Shown in pieces: positions 1 to 8,927 of a stretch of 64,000 nucleotides of DNA. The notes below the pieces were generated by a model. It was not told the origin of the DNA. It was given only the letters and a program-made list of their open reading frames with translations, and ran no database searches. A program made the position numbers and the translations under genes. Origin of the DNA: CAJCIY01 sp964245825 (GTDB taxonomy: Bacteria; Actinomycetota; Actinomycetes; Mycobacteriales; CAJCIY01); NCBI GenBank assembly GCA_964245825.1, contig CAXTNT010000010.1, positions 75,776-139,775 on the forward strand, read 5' to 3'. Each line of letters opens with the position of its first letter. Within the stretch, counting starts at the first letter, position 1.

Positions 1-425
1 CCGCCCGCGGCGAGGACGCACTCGGCGTGGACATCGCGCCGGCCGCCATCGCCCTGGCGCGTACCCGCGGGGCCATCGCCGTGCAGCGGTCGGTCTTCGC
101 CCCACTCCCTGCCGAGGGCCGGTGGGCGCACGCCCTGCTCATCGACGGCAACATCGGCATCGGCGGCGATCCGCTGCGGCTCCTGCAACGGGTCGGCGAG
201 CTGCTCCGACCCGGTGGCCACGTCCACGTCGAGGTCGGGTCGGTCGGCGGGCGGCACGGCGCGGTCCGCGCCCGGCTGCGATCGGTCGGCGGCGAGGTCG
301 GCAGTTGGTTCGCCTGGGCCCACGTCAGTGCCGGCCGGCTCGAGCCGATCGCGGCGGCGGCCGGCATGACGGTGGCGGCGACGTGGGAGGACAGCGGCCG
401 ATGGTTCGCCGACCTGCGTACCTGA
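1..425 (+). CDS. Class I SAM-dependent methyltransferase, 3' part
   Basis: The gene is open at the left edge of the window, and its reading frame begins at base 3. The visible part starts inside the SAM-binding Rossmann core: an LGVDIAPAAIALAR segment matches the post-II acidic strand and helix of class I methyltransferases. Further on, LIDGNIGIGGDPLRLLQRV and LLRPGGHVHVEV match the motif IV to VI region. About 140 residues are present, so roughly the first third is missing. It overlaps the next gene by 25 bases. Followed by a lipoprotein and a membrane glycosyltransferase, it may modify a cell-envelope glycan or lipid, but the substrate cannot be read from this fragment. Confidence 0.75.
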   Translation, partial: ARGEDALGVDIAPAAIALARTRGAIAVQRSVFAPLPAEGRWAHALLIDGNIGIGGDPLRLLQRVGELLRPGGHVHVEVGSVGGRHGAVRARLRSVGGEVGSWFAWAHVSAGRLEPIAAAAGMTVAATWEDSGRWFADLRT

Positions 426-1417
426 TCGTCGGGCTCGCCCTTGCCGCCGGGGTCGCCGGCTGTGGCGGTACGCACCTGCCGGCCGTGCTGCCCGCGGCAC
501 CGGAGCCGGCCAGCGCACCACCGCCGACCGGTGTCCCGGCAGGCGTCGTGGTGCAGCTGGGCGTCCCCGAGCCCGAGGGCGTGGTCGTCGATGGCAGCTC
601 CGCCTACGCCGTCGTCGCGACCCGTCGCCCGGACCGGCTGGTGGTGGTGGACACGGCGACGCTCCGGACCCTCGCGACCCTCACCGGGCCGACCATCGGC
701 GCGGCGCGCCACCTCGAACTGGCCAGCGGCGACGAGCAGGTGATCGTGCCGGGTGAGGACCTCGACACCGTGACCGTCGTGTCGATCCCGAGCGGGTCCA
801 TCGTGTCCTCGGTGCGGGTCGGCCGACAGCCGCACGACGCCACCGACCTCGGCGGCACGCTCGTGGTCGCCGACGAGCTCGGCGGGCAGGTCACCGCGAC
901 CCGGGGGGCCCAGAGCCTCACCACCCTCGGGGGGCTCGTCCAGCCCGGCGGCGTCGCGCAGGCCGGCGGCCTCGCGGCGGTCGTCGACGTGCGCGCACGG
1001 CTGCTCGACGTGTACGCCGTGGACCCGCTGCGCCTGACCGGCCGGGTCGCGATCGGCGCCGGTCCGACCCACGCCGTCGGCATCGGCGACGGGCTCGTCG
1101 CGGTGGCCGACACGGCCGGCGGCGAGATGCTCCTCGTCCGCGTGACCGGCAAGCCCACCGTGGTCGCGCGCTTCGGAGTCCCGGACCAGCCGTACGGTCT
1201 CGCCGTGGATCTGCCGCGGCACCGCCTGTGGGTGGCCAGCTCCGGCGACGACACGCTGCGCCAGTACAGCCTCGGGGCGCCCGGCACGACGCCGACGATC
1301 GGGCCCACGTACGTGACGGTGCAGCAGCCCAACAGTCTGGCCGTCGTGCCTGCCACCGGGCACGTGATCGTCGCCGGCGCGACCCCCGAGGGGACGCTGC
1401 AAGAGATCACGCCCTGA
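401..1417 (+). CDS. Secreted lipoprotein with YncE-like beta-propeller
   Basis: The start chosen is the ATG that gives a lipoprotein signal peptide: positive MVRR, a hydrophobic stretch, then lipobox VAGC with the lipidated Cys at about residue 21. A Pro/Ala linker follows. The rest (338 residues in total) is a series of roughly 40-residue repeats of the type VVVDTATLRTLATLTGP and VTVVSIPSGSIVSSV, as in YVTN/YncE-like seven-bladed propellers. Such proteins sit on the outer face of the membrane and usually act as binding scaffolds; no catalytic residues are evident. It overlaps the methyltransferase by 25 bases and ends 5 bases before the glycosyltransferase, so the three genes look like one transcript. 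Confidence 0.7.
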   Translation: MVRRPAYLIVGLALAAGVAGCGGTHLPAVLPAAPEPASAPPPTGVPAGVVVQLGVPEPEGVVVDGSSAYAVVATRRPDRLVVVDTATLRTLATLTGPTIGAARHLELASGDEQVIVPGEDLDTVTVVSIPSGSIVSSVRVGRQPHDATDLGGTLVVADELGGQVTATRGAQSLTTLGGLVQPGGVAQAGGLAAVVDVRARLLDVYAVDPLRLTGRVAIGAGPTHAVGIGDGLVAVADTAGGEMLLVRVTGKPTVVARFGVPDQPYGLAVDLPRHRLWVASSGDDTLRQYSLGAPGTTPTIGPTYVTVQQPNSLAVVPATGHVIVAGATPEGTLQEITP

Positions 1418-1422
1418 GCCCC

Positions 1423-2808
1423 GTGTCGAGCCGTCGCGCGCGGGCGCTGCTGGCGCTGGCCGCGGTCGGCGGGTGCGGCGCCCTCGTGGCCCTCAGCGTG
1501 CCTGCACCCGGCATCGTCCACCGCGGGTGGGGCCTGTTCTGGCTGATCATGGCGGCCGCCGGACTGGGCCTGGTCGGAGCGCTGGCCGTACAGCGGCTAC
1601 GCCCGCGGACCTCGATGGTGGTGATCGTGCTGGCCGGGATCCTGCTGCCGGTGGTCTCGCTGGCGCCCAAGGCTCCGCTGTCCGACGACCTCTACCGGTA
1701 CGCCTGGGACGGCCGCGTGCAGGCCGCCGGCATCGACCCCTACCGGTACGCACCGCAGGCGCCGCAGCTGGACCACCTGCACGACGCCTGGCTCTGGCCC
1801 ACCGTCACCCAGTGCCGGGCCAAACACCGGCAGGACGACTGCACGCTGATCAACCGGGCGAACGACCACACCATCTACCCGCCGTTCGCGGAGCTGTACT
1901 TCCTGGCCATCGACGTGACGCACCTCGACGCGCTGCGCGACCGCGGCGTGGAGTTGGCGGGGCTGCTCGTCACCCTCGCGCTGCTGGCCGCGATGCTCGC
2001 GCTGCTGCGGGCCGAAGGCCGCGACCCGCGGCTCGCCGCCTTCTGGGTCCTGGCCCCGACGGCGGCGCTGGAGATGACCGCGGATGCGCATGTCGACGGG
2101 CTCGCCGCGCTGCTGTCGGTGCTGGCCTTCCTCGCGCTGCGCCGGCACCGGCCGCTGTGGGCTGCAGCGCTGGTCTCGCTCGCGGCGCTCACCAAGCTCT
2201 ATCCGGCGCTGCTGCTGGTGGCGGTGCTGCAGCGGCGCTGGCGCGACGCTGCGCGGCAGGTCGTCGTGTTCGTCGGCGTCTTCGCGGTCGGGTACGCGCC
2301 CCACGTCGCGGCCGTCGGCACGGACGTGGTCGGCTACCTGCCCGGGTACCTCTCCGAGGAGCACTACGACTCGGGCACGCGCTACCTGGTGCTCGACCTG
2401 CTCGGCCTGCGCGGGCATCTCGCCACGGCCACGGTCGTGGTGGCCATGCTCGCCGTGATCGTGGCGGTCCTTCTCCGGCGGCCGCCGCCGCTGCTCGGCG
2501 CGACGTACCTCTACGGGGCGCTGCTGCTGCTCACCACCCCGGTGCAGCCCTGGTACGCCGTCGGCCTCGGCGCGCTGTGCGTCTGCGCCGGCCGGCCCGA
2601 GTGGCTGGCGGTGGGGATCGCCGGCTACGCGCCGTACTTCGCCGCGGTGCTGGACGGCGACATCTCCGCCGACGGCCGGCTCTCCTACGGCCTGGCCGCG
2701 GCCTTCGTGCTCGCCGTCAGCCTGGCGCGGCTGGGCGGAGCGGGTCGGTCGCGAACGCCGTCATCCCCTCGGCGAAGGTGGTTGCCGGCCGGTAGCCCAG
2801 CTCGCTGA
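1423..2808 (+). CDS. GT87/DUF2029-like polyprenyl-phosphate-dependent mannosyltransferase
   Basis: A polytopic membrane protein of 461 residues with about ten hydrophobic segments. SDDLYRYAWDGRVQAAG followed by IDPYRYAP is the acidic first-loop signature of the DUF2029/GT87 mannosyltransferases (alpha-1,6-mannosyltransferase type), and TIYPPFAELYF is a second conserved block. GT-C enzymes of this kind take mannose from polyprenyl-phosphomannose at the outer face of the membrane. The GTG start was chosen because it lies 5 bases after the lipoprotein stop. The last 25 or so residues are Arg/Ser/Pro-rich and lie over the 3' end of the converging epimerase gene, giving a 92-base tail-to-tail overlap. 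The acceptor is unknown. Confidence 0.72.
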   Translation: MSSRRARALLALAAVGGCGALVALSVPAPGIVHRGWGLFWLIMAAAGLGLVGALAVQRLRPRTSMVVIVLAGILLPVVSLAPKAPLSDDLYRYAWDGRVQAAGIDPYRYAPQAPQLDHLHDAWLWPTVTQCRAKHRQDDCTLINRANDHTIYPPFAELYFLAIDVTHLDALRDRGVELAGLLVTLALLAAMLALLRAEGRDPRLAAFWVLAPTAALEMTADAHVDGLAALLSVLAFLALRRHRPLWAAALVSLAALTKLYPALLLVAVLQRRWRDAARQVVVFVGVFAVGYAPHVAAVGTDVVGYLPGYLSEEHYDSGTRYLVLDLLGLRGHLATATVVVAMLAVIVAVLLRRPPPLLGATYLYGALLLLTTPVQPWYAVGLGALCVCAGRPEWLAVGIAGYAPYFAAVLDGDISADGRLSYGLAAAFVLAVSLARLGGAGRSRTPSSPRRRWLPAGSPAR

Positions 2809-3769
2809 CGGCGCGGGCCGACGACGCGGTCACGTGCCGCACGTCGCCGAGGCGGAACTCGCCGGTCACCACGGGCTCCGGTCCGCCGGCCGCGCGGGCG
2901 AGGGCGGCGGCCATCTGTCCGACGGTGTGGGGGATGTCGCTGCCGACGTTGTACGCCCGGAACGGCTGCGGCGCAGCTTGTTCGAGACCACGGAGGTTGG
3001 CCGCGGCGATGTCGGTGACGTGCACGAAGTCACGGCGTTGGCCCCCGTCCTCGTACACCCGCGGCGCCTCGCCCCGGGCGAGGGCGGACCGGAACAGGCT
3101 CGCCACGCCCGCGTACGGGGTGTTCCTGGGCATCCGCGGGCCGTACACGTTGTGGTACCGCAGCGCCGCGACCGTGCCGCCGGTGGCGCGGGCCCAGGAG
3201 GCGGCGAGGTGCTCCTGCGCGAGCTTGGTCGCGGCGTAGACGTTGCGCGGGTCGAGCGGAGCGTCCTCGCCCACCAGCCCCGGCTCCAGCGGCCGGCCGC
3301 AGACCGGGCACGGCGGCTCGAACTCCCTGCGCTGCAGCGCCTCCACAGCCCGGGGGCCGGGCCGGACGTCGCCGTGCTGAGGGCAGCGGTAGCGTCCCTC
3401 GCCGTACACCACCATCGAGCTGGCCAGCACCAGCCGGCCGACGCCCGCGCGGGCCATCCCGGCCAGCAGCACGGCGGTGCCGAGGTCGTTGCAGCCGGCG
3501 TAGTCGGGGGCGTCGGCCATGTCGACGCCGAGGCCGACCATCGCCGCCTGGTGACAGACCACGTCGACGTCTCGCAGTGCGAGCGCCACCGCGTCGGCGT
3601 CGCGGACGTCGGCGACGGTGAGGGGGACCGGCAGGTCGGGCACGGCGCCGTGGTGCACCGCCGGCAGCAGCGCGTCGAACCCCCGGACGTCGTGGCCGGC
3701 GACGCTCAGGCTCGCCGCCACGTGGCTCCCGATGAACCCGGCCGCGCCGGTGAGCAGGACCTTCGCCAC
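2717..3769 (-). CDS. NAD-dependent epimerase/dehydratase (extended SDR)
   Basis: Extended short-chain dehydrogenase of 350 residues. The GTG start puts the nucleotide motif TGAAGFIGSHVA at residues 7-18. SSMVVYGEG and YAATKLAQE supply the catalytic Ser and the Tyr-x3-Lys pair. Between them lies an inserted segment with two cysteine pairs or near-pairs (CPQH and CPVC), which I recall from sugar-nucleotide epimerases of the dTDP-L-rhamnose 4-epimerase type; it may bind zinc. RYHNVYGPRMPRNTPYAGV is the usual substrate-side loop. The likely job is C4 epimerisation of a nucleotide sugar for glycan synthesis, matching the neighbouring mannosyltransferase. The exact sugar is an inference. Confidence 0.75.
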   Translation of the reverse strand: MAKVLLTGAAGFIGSHVAASLSVAGHDVRGFDALLPAVHHGAVPDLPVPLTVADVRDADAVALALRDVDVVCHQAAMVGLGVDMADAPDYAGCNDLGTAVLLAGMARAGVGRLVLASSMVVYGEGRYRCPQHGDVRPGPRAVEALQRREFEPPCPVCGRPLEPGLVGEDAPLDPRNVYAATKLAQEHLAASWARATGGTVAALRYHNVYGPRMPRNTPYAGVASLFRSALARGEAPRVYEDGGQRRDFVHVTDIAAANLRGLEQAAPQPFRAYNVGSDIPHTVGQMAAALARAAGGPEPVVTGEFRLGDVRHVTASSARAVSELGYRPATTFAEGMTAFATDPLRPAAPG

Positions 3770-3803
3770 GCCGTGACCGTAACCGGCGGGTGAGGATGGG
3801 CAG

Positions 3804-4610
3804 ATGCTCCGCGGGATGGCACCTCGACGCCAGCGGTTCGTCGTGGTGATCGCGGCGGCGGTCCTGGTCGGCGCCACGGTCGGGCTGACGCTGGGGCTGC
3901 GCGGGCACGGCAGCACCAGGCCGGTCGCGGCCGACGCGCCGGCGGGGCCGGTCGTGCTCGTCCCCGGGTACGGCGGCAGCACCAGCGGCCTCGACGTGCT
4001 CGCCGGCCACCTACGCGCCGCCGGACGGGATGCGACGGTGCTGCCACTGCCGGGCGACGGAACCGGGGACCTCACGGTGCAGGCACGGGCGCTCGGCGCT
4101 CTCGTCGTGGCCACGCTGGCCCGGACGCACGCCGCCTCCGTCGACCTCGTCGGCTACTCCGCCGGCGGTGTCGTCGTACGGATCTACGTGCAGGAGATGG
4201 GCGGCGCCGCGCGCGTGCGCCGGGTGGTCACGCTCGGCAGCCCGCACCACGGCGCCGATCTCGCCGCGACGGCAGCGGCCCTCGTACCGGGCGCCTGCAC
4301 GGGCGCGTGCGCGCAGCTCGAACCCGGCAGCGCCCTGCTCGCCGGCCTGAACGCGCGCTCGCTGTCGCCGGGACCCGCGTACGTGTCGCTCTACACCGCG
4401 GACGACCGGACGGTGGATCCACCGACCTCGGCGGTGCTGGCCGGGGCCGTCTCCGTCGCGCTGCAGTCGGTCTGCGCCGGAGTCGTGATCAGCCACGGCG
4501 AGCTTCCCACCAGCGACCTGGTCTCCGGCATCGTGCTGCGCGAGCTCGACGGCGCGACGATCACCCGGCCGACCGCTGCCGACTGCTCGGCGCTCCGCGC
4601 CGCGGGCTGA
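3804..4610 (+). CDS. Secreted class 2 lipase-like alpha/beta hydrolase
   Basis: 268 residues. An N-terminal hydrophobic segment (about residues 12-32) acts as signal anchor or signal peptide. The fold motifs are those of the EstA/LipA-type triacylglycerol lipases: VVLVPGYGG forms the oxyanion region, GYSAGG carries the nucleophile Ser119, TLGSPHHG follows, YTADDRTVDP probably holds the acid, and SHGELPTS the His. Four Cys in the mature part could form disulfides, as expected outside the cell. It likely hydrolyses lipid or ester substrates at the cell surface. ATG 3804 is used; ATG 3816 is an alternative. It stands alone, divergent from the epimerase (34 bases between starts). Confidence 0.75.
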   Translation: MLRGMAPRRQRFVVVIAAAVLVGATVGLTLGLRGHGSTRPVAADAPAGPVVLVPGYGGSTSGLDVLAGHLRAAGRDATVLPLPGDGTGDLTVQARALGALVVATLARTHAASVDLVGYSAGGVVVRIYVQEMGGAARVRRVVTLGSPHHGADLAATAAALVPGACTGACAQLEPGSALLAGLNARSLSPGPAYVSLYTADDRTVDPPTSAVLAGAVSVALQSVCAGVVISHGELPTSDLVSGIVLRELDGATITRPTAADCSALRAAG

Positions 4611-4661
4611 CCGCACGCCGCCCAGACCGCTGACCATCGCCGCGACAACCGCCGGAGGCGG

Positions 4662-5474
4662 TCAGGCCTTGACGTCCCGGGTGGTGAAGTTCGCCCACGC
4701 CAGCAGCAGCAGGACGCCGACGTACACCGCCTGCAGCGCGATGCCGCGCTCGACGTTGCGCCACAGGATGGGTTGCCGGAACAGGTCCACGAACGCCAGC
4801 CAGTAGCGCGTCGGCAGGTACGGCTGGATCGAGCGCGCAGCGTCCAGCGCCTGCAGCACGCCCGAGCCGATCAGCACGGCGATCGCCCCGAGGGTGGCCG
4901 ACAGCCCCGAGTCGGTGAACGTCGAGAGCAGCAGCCCAACCGCGGCGACCCCGAGCATCGACCAGCCGACGTAGAGCACTGATCCCACCGTCCGCTCCGT
5001 CGCGGCGAGCGTGCCCAGCCGCGCCGTCCCGGACAGCGTCGGCACCCCGCCGCCGCCACTGCCGAACAGCAGGATCCCGACCACGTACGAGACGGCAGCC
5101 ACGATCACGACCGCGAGCAGCACGAACACGACGATCGAGACCAGCTTTGCCGCGAGCAGCCGGGTACGGCTGACCGGGCGCACGAGCAGGTAGCGCAGCG
5201 TCCCGGTCTGCGCCTCGCCGGCGATCGCGTCGCCCGCGACGACCGACACCGCGATCGGCAGGAAGACCGGCAGCACGATCGCGAGCGCGGCGGCCGGATA
5301 GAGCGCACCGTCGTGCAGCACCTCCCCGAGGAACGCCGTCCCCTGACCGGGACGGGGCGCGGTGTCGGTGCCGGCGAGGAAGAACGCCACCACCGTCGGC
5401 AGCGCCACCAACAGGGCGAGCGAGAGCCAGGTGCGGGGCCGGCGCAGCAGCTTGTCCAGTTCCGCGCGGATCAT
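4662..5474 (-). CDS. ABC-2 type transporter permease
   Basis: A 270-residue membrane protein with six predicted helices. It begins MIRAELDKLLRRPRTW, the cytoplasmic amphipathic start common to ABC-2 permeases that pair with NatA/CcmA-like ATPases. GEAQTGTLRYLLVRPVSR is the conserved loop after the second helix in this family. Its ATG overlaps the stop of the ATPase gene by 4 bases (ATGA), so the two subunits are translationally coupled. With the upstream LolA/RseB-like protein it forms a three-gene unit, probably an exporter of lipid-like, peptide or antibiotic-type substrates. The substrate is not evident. Confidence 0.8.
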   Translation of the reverse strand: MIRAELDKLLRRPRTWLSLALLVALPTVVAFFLAGTDTAPRPGQGTAFLGEVLHDGALYPAAALAIVLPVFLPIAVSVVAGDAIAGEAQTGTLRYLLVRPVSRTRLLAAKLVSIVVFVLLAVVIVAAVSYVVGILLFGSGGGGVPTLSGTARLGTLAATERTVGSVLYVGWSMLGVAAVGLLLSTFTDSGLSATLGAIAVLIGSGVLQALDAARSIQPYLPTRYWLAFVDLFRQPILWRNVERGIALQAVYVGVLLLLAWANFTTRDVKA

Positions 5475-6367
5475 CGACCGTCCCCGGGCGCGAGGTCGGT
5501 GACCACGTCCTCCAGCGAGCGGCGCTCGGACTCCAGCGCGGTGACCGCCACCCCGGCGCCGACCAGCCGGGCGTTCAGGGCGGCGGCGTCGATCCCGCTG
5601 ACCGCCAGGCCGTCGGGCCAGGGGTCCACCACCGCACCGGCCAGGGCCCGCCGCGCGCCGGCCACGTCCGGCGTCCCGACGAGCACCCGCCCGGTCGCCG
5701 GCCGCAGGGCCTCGAGCCCCCCGGCGTACGCGATCCGGCCCCGGTCCATCAGCGCGACGTCGGTGCACAGCGCCTCGACCTCCGACAGCAGGTGGCTGGA
5801 GAGGACCACCGTGGTGCCCGCCTCGTTGAGCCGGACCAGCAGCTCGCGCAGCTCCCGGATGCCGGTGGGGTCGAGGCCGTTGGTGGGCTCGTCGAGCAGC
5901 AGCAGGGTCGGCGCGTGCAGCAGCGCGCCGGCCAGCCCGAGCCGCTGTCGCATGCCGAGCGAGTACGCCTTCACCTTCCGCCGTCCGGCGTGCAGGCCGA
6001 CGAGGTCGAGCGCAGCCTCGACCCGCTGCGACCGGCCGCGGCGGGAGCCACCGGGGCCGGCGGCGTCCAGCAGCCGCAGGTTCTTCTGGCCGGACAGGTG
6101 CGGGTAGGCGGCCGGGCCCTCGACCAGCGCCCCGACCCGGGGCAGCACCCGCGCCGCCCGCTTGGGCATCGGCTCGCCCAGCACGTCGATCTCGCCGGCG
6201 GTCGCGAAGACGAGGCCGAGCAGCAGGCGTACCAGCGTGGTCTTGCCGGAGCCGTTCGGCCCGAGCAGGCCGAACCGGCTGCCCTCCGCGATGGTGAGAT
6301 CGACCCCGTCGACCGCGGTCACCGATCCGTAGCGCTTGGTCAGGCCGCGGGTCTCGACCGCGCTCAC
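5471..6367 (-). CDS. ABC transporter ATP-binding protein (exporter type)
   Basis: A 298-residue ATPase of the CcmA/NatA/DrrA type. Walker A is GPNGSGKTT, the signature is reduced to YSLGMRQRLGLA as in many ABC-2 ATPases, Walker B is LLLLDEPTNGLDP, and the switch His lies in SSHLL. After the nucleotide domain comes the C-terminal extension (from about residue 215) ending ESERRSLEDVVTDL, which matches DrrA-like regulatory tails. The GTG start overlaps the preceding stop (GTGA) and its own stop overlaps the permease start (ATGA). It drives the permease encoded directly downstream. Confidence 0.88.
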   Translation of the reverse strand: MSAVETRGLTKRYGSVTAVDGVDLTIAEGSRFGLLGPNGSGKTTLVRLLLGLVFATAGEIDVLGEPMPKRAARVLPRVGALVEGPAAYPHLSGQKNLRLLDAAGPGGSRRGRSQRVEAALDLVGLHAGRRKVKAYSLGMRQRLGLAGALLHAPTLLLLDEPTNGLDPTGIRELRELLVRLNEAGTTVVLSSHLLSEVEALCTDVALMDRGRIAYAGGLEALRPATGRVLVGTPDVAGARRALAGAVVDPWPDGLAVSGIDAAALNARLVGAGVAVTALESERRSLEDVVTDLAPGDGR

Positions 6368-7521
6368 GTGGGCACCCCGGGCGGCGGCCCGCCGAAGGAG
6401 AACACCGGCGCCGCCGCGCGCAGGTCGGCCAGCGCGGCGGTGAGGGTGGACTGCGGGACGGTGCCCAGCAGCAGGACGTGCAGCCCGCGGGTGTCCAGCA
6501 GCGCGAGGTCCACCAGCGGGGTCGTGACGGTCAGCAGGCGGCCGCCGTCGAGGTCGGTCTCCGTGGCCGTTCCGGCGAGGTTGCGCGCGAGGGCGTCGGC
6601 GTCGCCGCGGTTCAGCGCCACGACGGCGACCTGCGCGAGACCGCGGCCGTAGACCGCGACGCCCTGCACGCCCACCTCGCCGGCCAGCAGGGGCAGTCCG
6701 GCGACGGTCGACGCCGGCGGCACCTGCTGCAGGCGCCCGAGCACCCCGCGCAGCGCGCTGTCGTCGACGTGCTGCACCTGGGCGTACGAGGGCGGGACGA
6801 AGGTGTCGGTCGTGTCGCGGGGCCGGTCGGTGCTGAAGGTGAGGTACGTGCTGGCGAGCACCGGCCGGTCGGCGCCGATCGGGGTGATGCTGTCGGCCAG
6901 CGGCACGCCGCTCGCCTCGTCCACCCAGAGCTGGATCGCGCCGACGGTCGTGCCCGGCTCGCCGGTGAGCCGCAGACCGAGGGCGGTGCGGCCGGCGATC
7001 CGGCGCGCGCCGTCGCGGGTCGCCGTGACCCCCGGCCGGCCGCCGAGCGAGGCCAGCCGGCGACCGAGCTGGTCGGGCGTGAGGTCGGCCGGGCGCAGCA
7101 GCCGTACCGGCGCCACGGCGGTGACCTCCGTGGCGGTGCGGGTCGGTGAGTCCCACTCCCACGAGCCGCCGGGATAGGCGTACGTGTCGTCCTCGTCGGT
7201 GTTCGACAGCTTGTCGACCCGCCACTGGTCGGGCGAGGTCCACCAGACCCGCAGCATCGTGACGTCGCCGAGCAGCGACGGCAGGATGCCCAGCTCCACC
7301 ACATCGGGGATCGCGGCGCTGCCGACCGACTGCGCGTAGCCGGCGTAGCTGCTCGCCGCGGAGGCGCGGACCCGCGCCAGCAGCGCGGTGGCGCTGACCG
7401 GCCTGTCGGCGGGGGCCGGCCGGGCCGCCACGAGGGAGGGCAGGCCCAGCACCAGGCCGATGACGACGAGGACGCCGGCGAAGCGCCGGACGCGGCGTCG
7501 TCGGGGCGTCACCGGCACCAC
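6364..7521 (-). CDS. LolA/RseB-like periplasmic-type protein (membrane-anchored)
   Basis: 385 residues with an N-terminal basic patch and one hydrophobic segment (about residues 13-33), then an extracytoplasmic domain. Segments such as LRVWWTSPDQWRVDKL and GLRLTGEPGTTVGAIQLWVDEASGVPL match the outer-membrane lipoprotein carrier/MucB-RseB fold (half beta-barrel binding a lipid), which actinomycetes keep as single proteins beside ABC exporters. Its stop overlaps the ATPase start. It may receive or sense a lipidic substrate handled by the exporter. Assignment rests on fold-level pattern, so the precise role is inferred. Confidence 0.65.
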   Translation of the reverse strand: MVPVTPRRRRVRRFAGVLVVIGLVLGLPSLVAARPAPADRPVSATALLARVRASAASSYAGYAQSVGSAAIPDVVELGILPSLLGDVTMLRVWWTSPDQWRVDKLSNTDEDDTYAYPGGSWEWDSPTRTATEVTAVAPVRLLRPADLTPDQLGRRLASLGGRPGVTATRDGARRIAGRTALGLRLTGEPGTTVGAIQLWVDEASGVPLADSITPIGADRPVLASTYLTFSTDRPRDTTDTFVPPSYAQVQHVDDSALRGVLGRLQQVPPASTVAGLPLLAGEVGVQGVAVYGRGLAQVAVVALNRGDADALARNLAGTATETDLDGGRLLTVTTPLVDLALLDTRGLHVLLLGTVPQSTLTAALADLRAAAPVFSFGGPPPGVPT

Positions 7522-7709
7522 GCTACGTGCCAGCCTGGTGGAACGCGCGCGTCACCCGGTTGCAACCTCGATGACGGTGAACCGCTCGGCGAGGTGGGTC
7601 GAATGCTTGATCAGATGGTGGCCGCGACCGCGGTTGCCGAAGAGCCGGTCCCTGGCCGGTCCGCTGCAGTGCGGACCGTCGTCGGCTCGACTCCCTGGAA
7701 GGAATCACC

Positions 7710-8384
7710 GTGCGCGCTCCCAAGACCATCGTCGCCGCCGTGGCACTGACGGCCATCACCGGCCTGTCCGTCGCCGCGTGTGGCAGCAGCAACTCCAGCA
7801 GCAGCCCGTCCGCCAGCACCTCCGCGTCGGCCAAGCCCGTCGCCGCGCTGACGAACCTCACCGGTACGTCGACCGCGGTCAAGCTCGACCCCGGCTTCGT
7901 CGCCGCGCTCACCTCGCTCGGGCTCACACCCGGCGTCACCGGCACCGCGAAGCTGACCGCGGCCGGCTCGGTGGTCTTCCCGATCACCGGCGGCAGCGCG
8001 ACGTACTACACGCCGGGCAGTGTCACCCCGTACGTGACGGGTTCGATCATGCACGACGGGAGCGGCCTGTCGCTGACCGCCGGGGCGACCAAGGTCACCC
8101 TGACGAACTTCGTCGTCAACCCCGGCACCTCGATGCTGACCGGTGACGTCGCGGTCAACGGCAAGACCGCCGCCTCCGGCGCCCCGCTGTTCTTCCTCGA
8201 CGGCAGCACCCTGCAGCCGCTCGACACGTCCAGCGTCGCCGGCAGTGCGGTCCTGGCCGGCACCGAGGTGAAGGTCACCCCGACCGCCGCGGGGCTGCTG
8301 AACAAGACCTTCGGCACGACGAAGGTCCCGAACTACCTGCTTGTGGGTGTCGCGACCATCACCCTCAAGCTGCCGGCCAGCTGA
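7710..8384 (+). CDS. Secreted lipoprotein, Ser-rich linker, unknown beta-rich domain
   Basis: 224 residues starting at a GTG 6 bases after a good ribosome site (GGAAGGA). A signal peptide ends in lipobox SVAAC with Cys24, then a Ser-rich linker (about residues 25-45). The mature domain is beta-rich with VKLDPGFVAALTSLGLTPG and GSIMHDGSGLSLTAGATKV; the pattern resembles HtaA-like or other actinobacterial surface domains, but I do not recognise it with certainty. It is a single-gene unit followed by a strong hairpin. There are no Cys or catalytic motifs in the mature part. Function unknown. Confidence 0.6.
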   Translation: MRAPKTIVAAVALTAITGLSVAACGSSNSSSSPSASTSASAKPVAALTNLTGTSTAVKLDPGFVAALTSLGLTPGVTGTAKLTAAGSVVFPITGGSATYYTPGSVTPYVTGSIMHDGSGLSLTAGATKVTLTNFVVNPGTSMLTGDVAVNGKTAASGAPLFFLDGSTLQPLDTSSVAGSAVLAGTEVKVTPTAAGLLNKTFGTTKVPNYLLVGVATITLKLPAS

Positions 8385-8399
8385 CCCACCGCACACGAC

Positions 8400-8439
8400 C
8401 GCGAAGGCCCGGTCCCCGCAGGGGGGCCGGGCCTTCGCG
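8400..8439 (+). terminator. Hairpin terminator after the lipoprotein gene
   Basis: Perfect 13-bp inverted repeat, CGCGAAGGCCCGG against CCGGGCCTTCGCG, with a 14-base loop, 15 bases after the lipoprotein stop. No run of T follows, as is common in high-GC actinomycetes. It separates this gene from the moaC start 20 bases further on. Confidence 0.7.
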
Positions 8440-8459
8440 GCGTCGCGTTAGATGGGCGC

Positions 8460-8927
8460 ATGAGCCTGCCGCACCTCGACGCCGCCGGGCAGGCGCGGAT
8501 GGTGGACGTGGGCGATAAGCCGGTCACGGTACGCAGCGCGACCGCGCGCGGGCGGTTGGTGGTCAGCGCCGAGGTGGTCGCGCTACTGCGGGGTGCGGGC
8601 GTGCCCAAAGGTGACGCCCTGGCGGTCGCGCGGATCGCGGCGATCGCCGGCACCAAGCGCACCGCCGACCTGATCCCGCTCTGCCATCCGATCGCGCTGG
8701 CCGGGGTCGACGTCGAGCTGGTCGTGGTCGAGGACGCCGTCGAGATCGCGGTCACCTGCCGCGTCGCGGACCGGACGGGGGTGGAGATGGAGGCCCTGAC
8801 CGGCGTCGCCGTCGCCGGGCTGGCCCTGCACGACATGGTCAAGGCGCTCGACCCGGCAGCCGTCCTCACCGACGTCCGACTGGTGGCCAAGACCGGCGGC
8901 CGCTCGGGAGAGTGGACCCGGCCGTGA
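8460..8927 (+). CDS. moaC: Cyclic pyranopterin monophosphate synthase MoaC
   Basis: 155 residues, the normal size. MoaC converts the MoaA product to cyclic pyranopterin monophosphate, an early step in molybdenum cofactor synthesis. The family blocks are all present: MVDVGDKPVTVRSATARG near the start, PKGDALAVARIAAIAGTKR and ADLIPLCHPIAL in the middle, and GVEMEALTGVAVAGLALHDM with the catalytic Lys just after it. It heads a tight run, moaC, mogA/moaB, moaE, FAD oxidase. No moaA, moaD or moeA is in the window, so the pathway must be completed elsewhere. Confidence 0.95.
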   Translation: MSLPHLDAAGQARMVDVGDKPVTVRSATARGRLVVSAEVVALLRGAGVPKGDALAVARIAAIAGTKRTADLIPLCHPIALAGVDVELVVVEDAVEIAVTCRVADRTGVEMEALTGVAVAGLALHDMVKALDPAAVLTDVRLVAKTGGRSGEWTRP

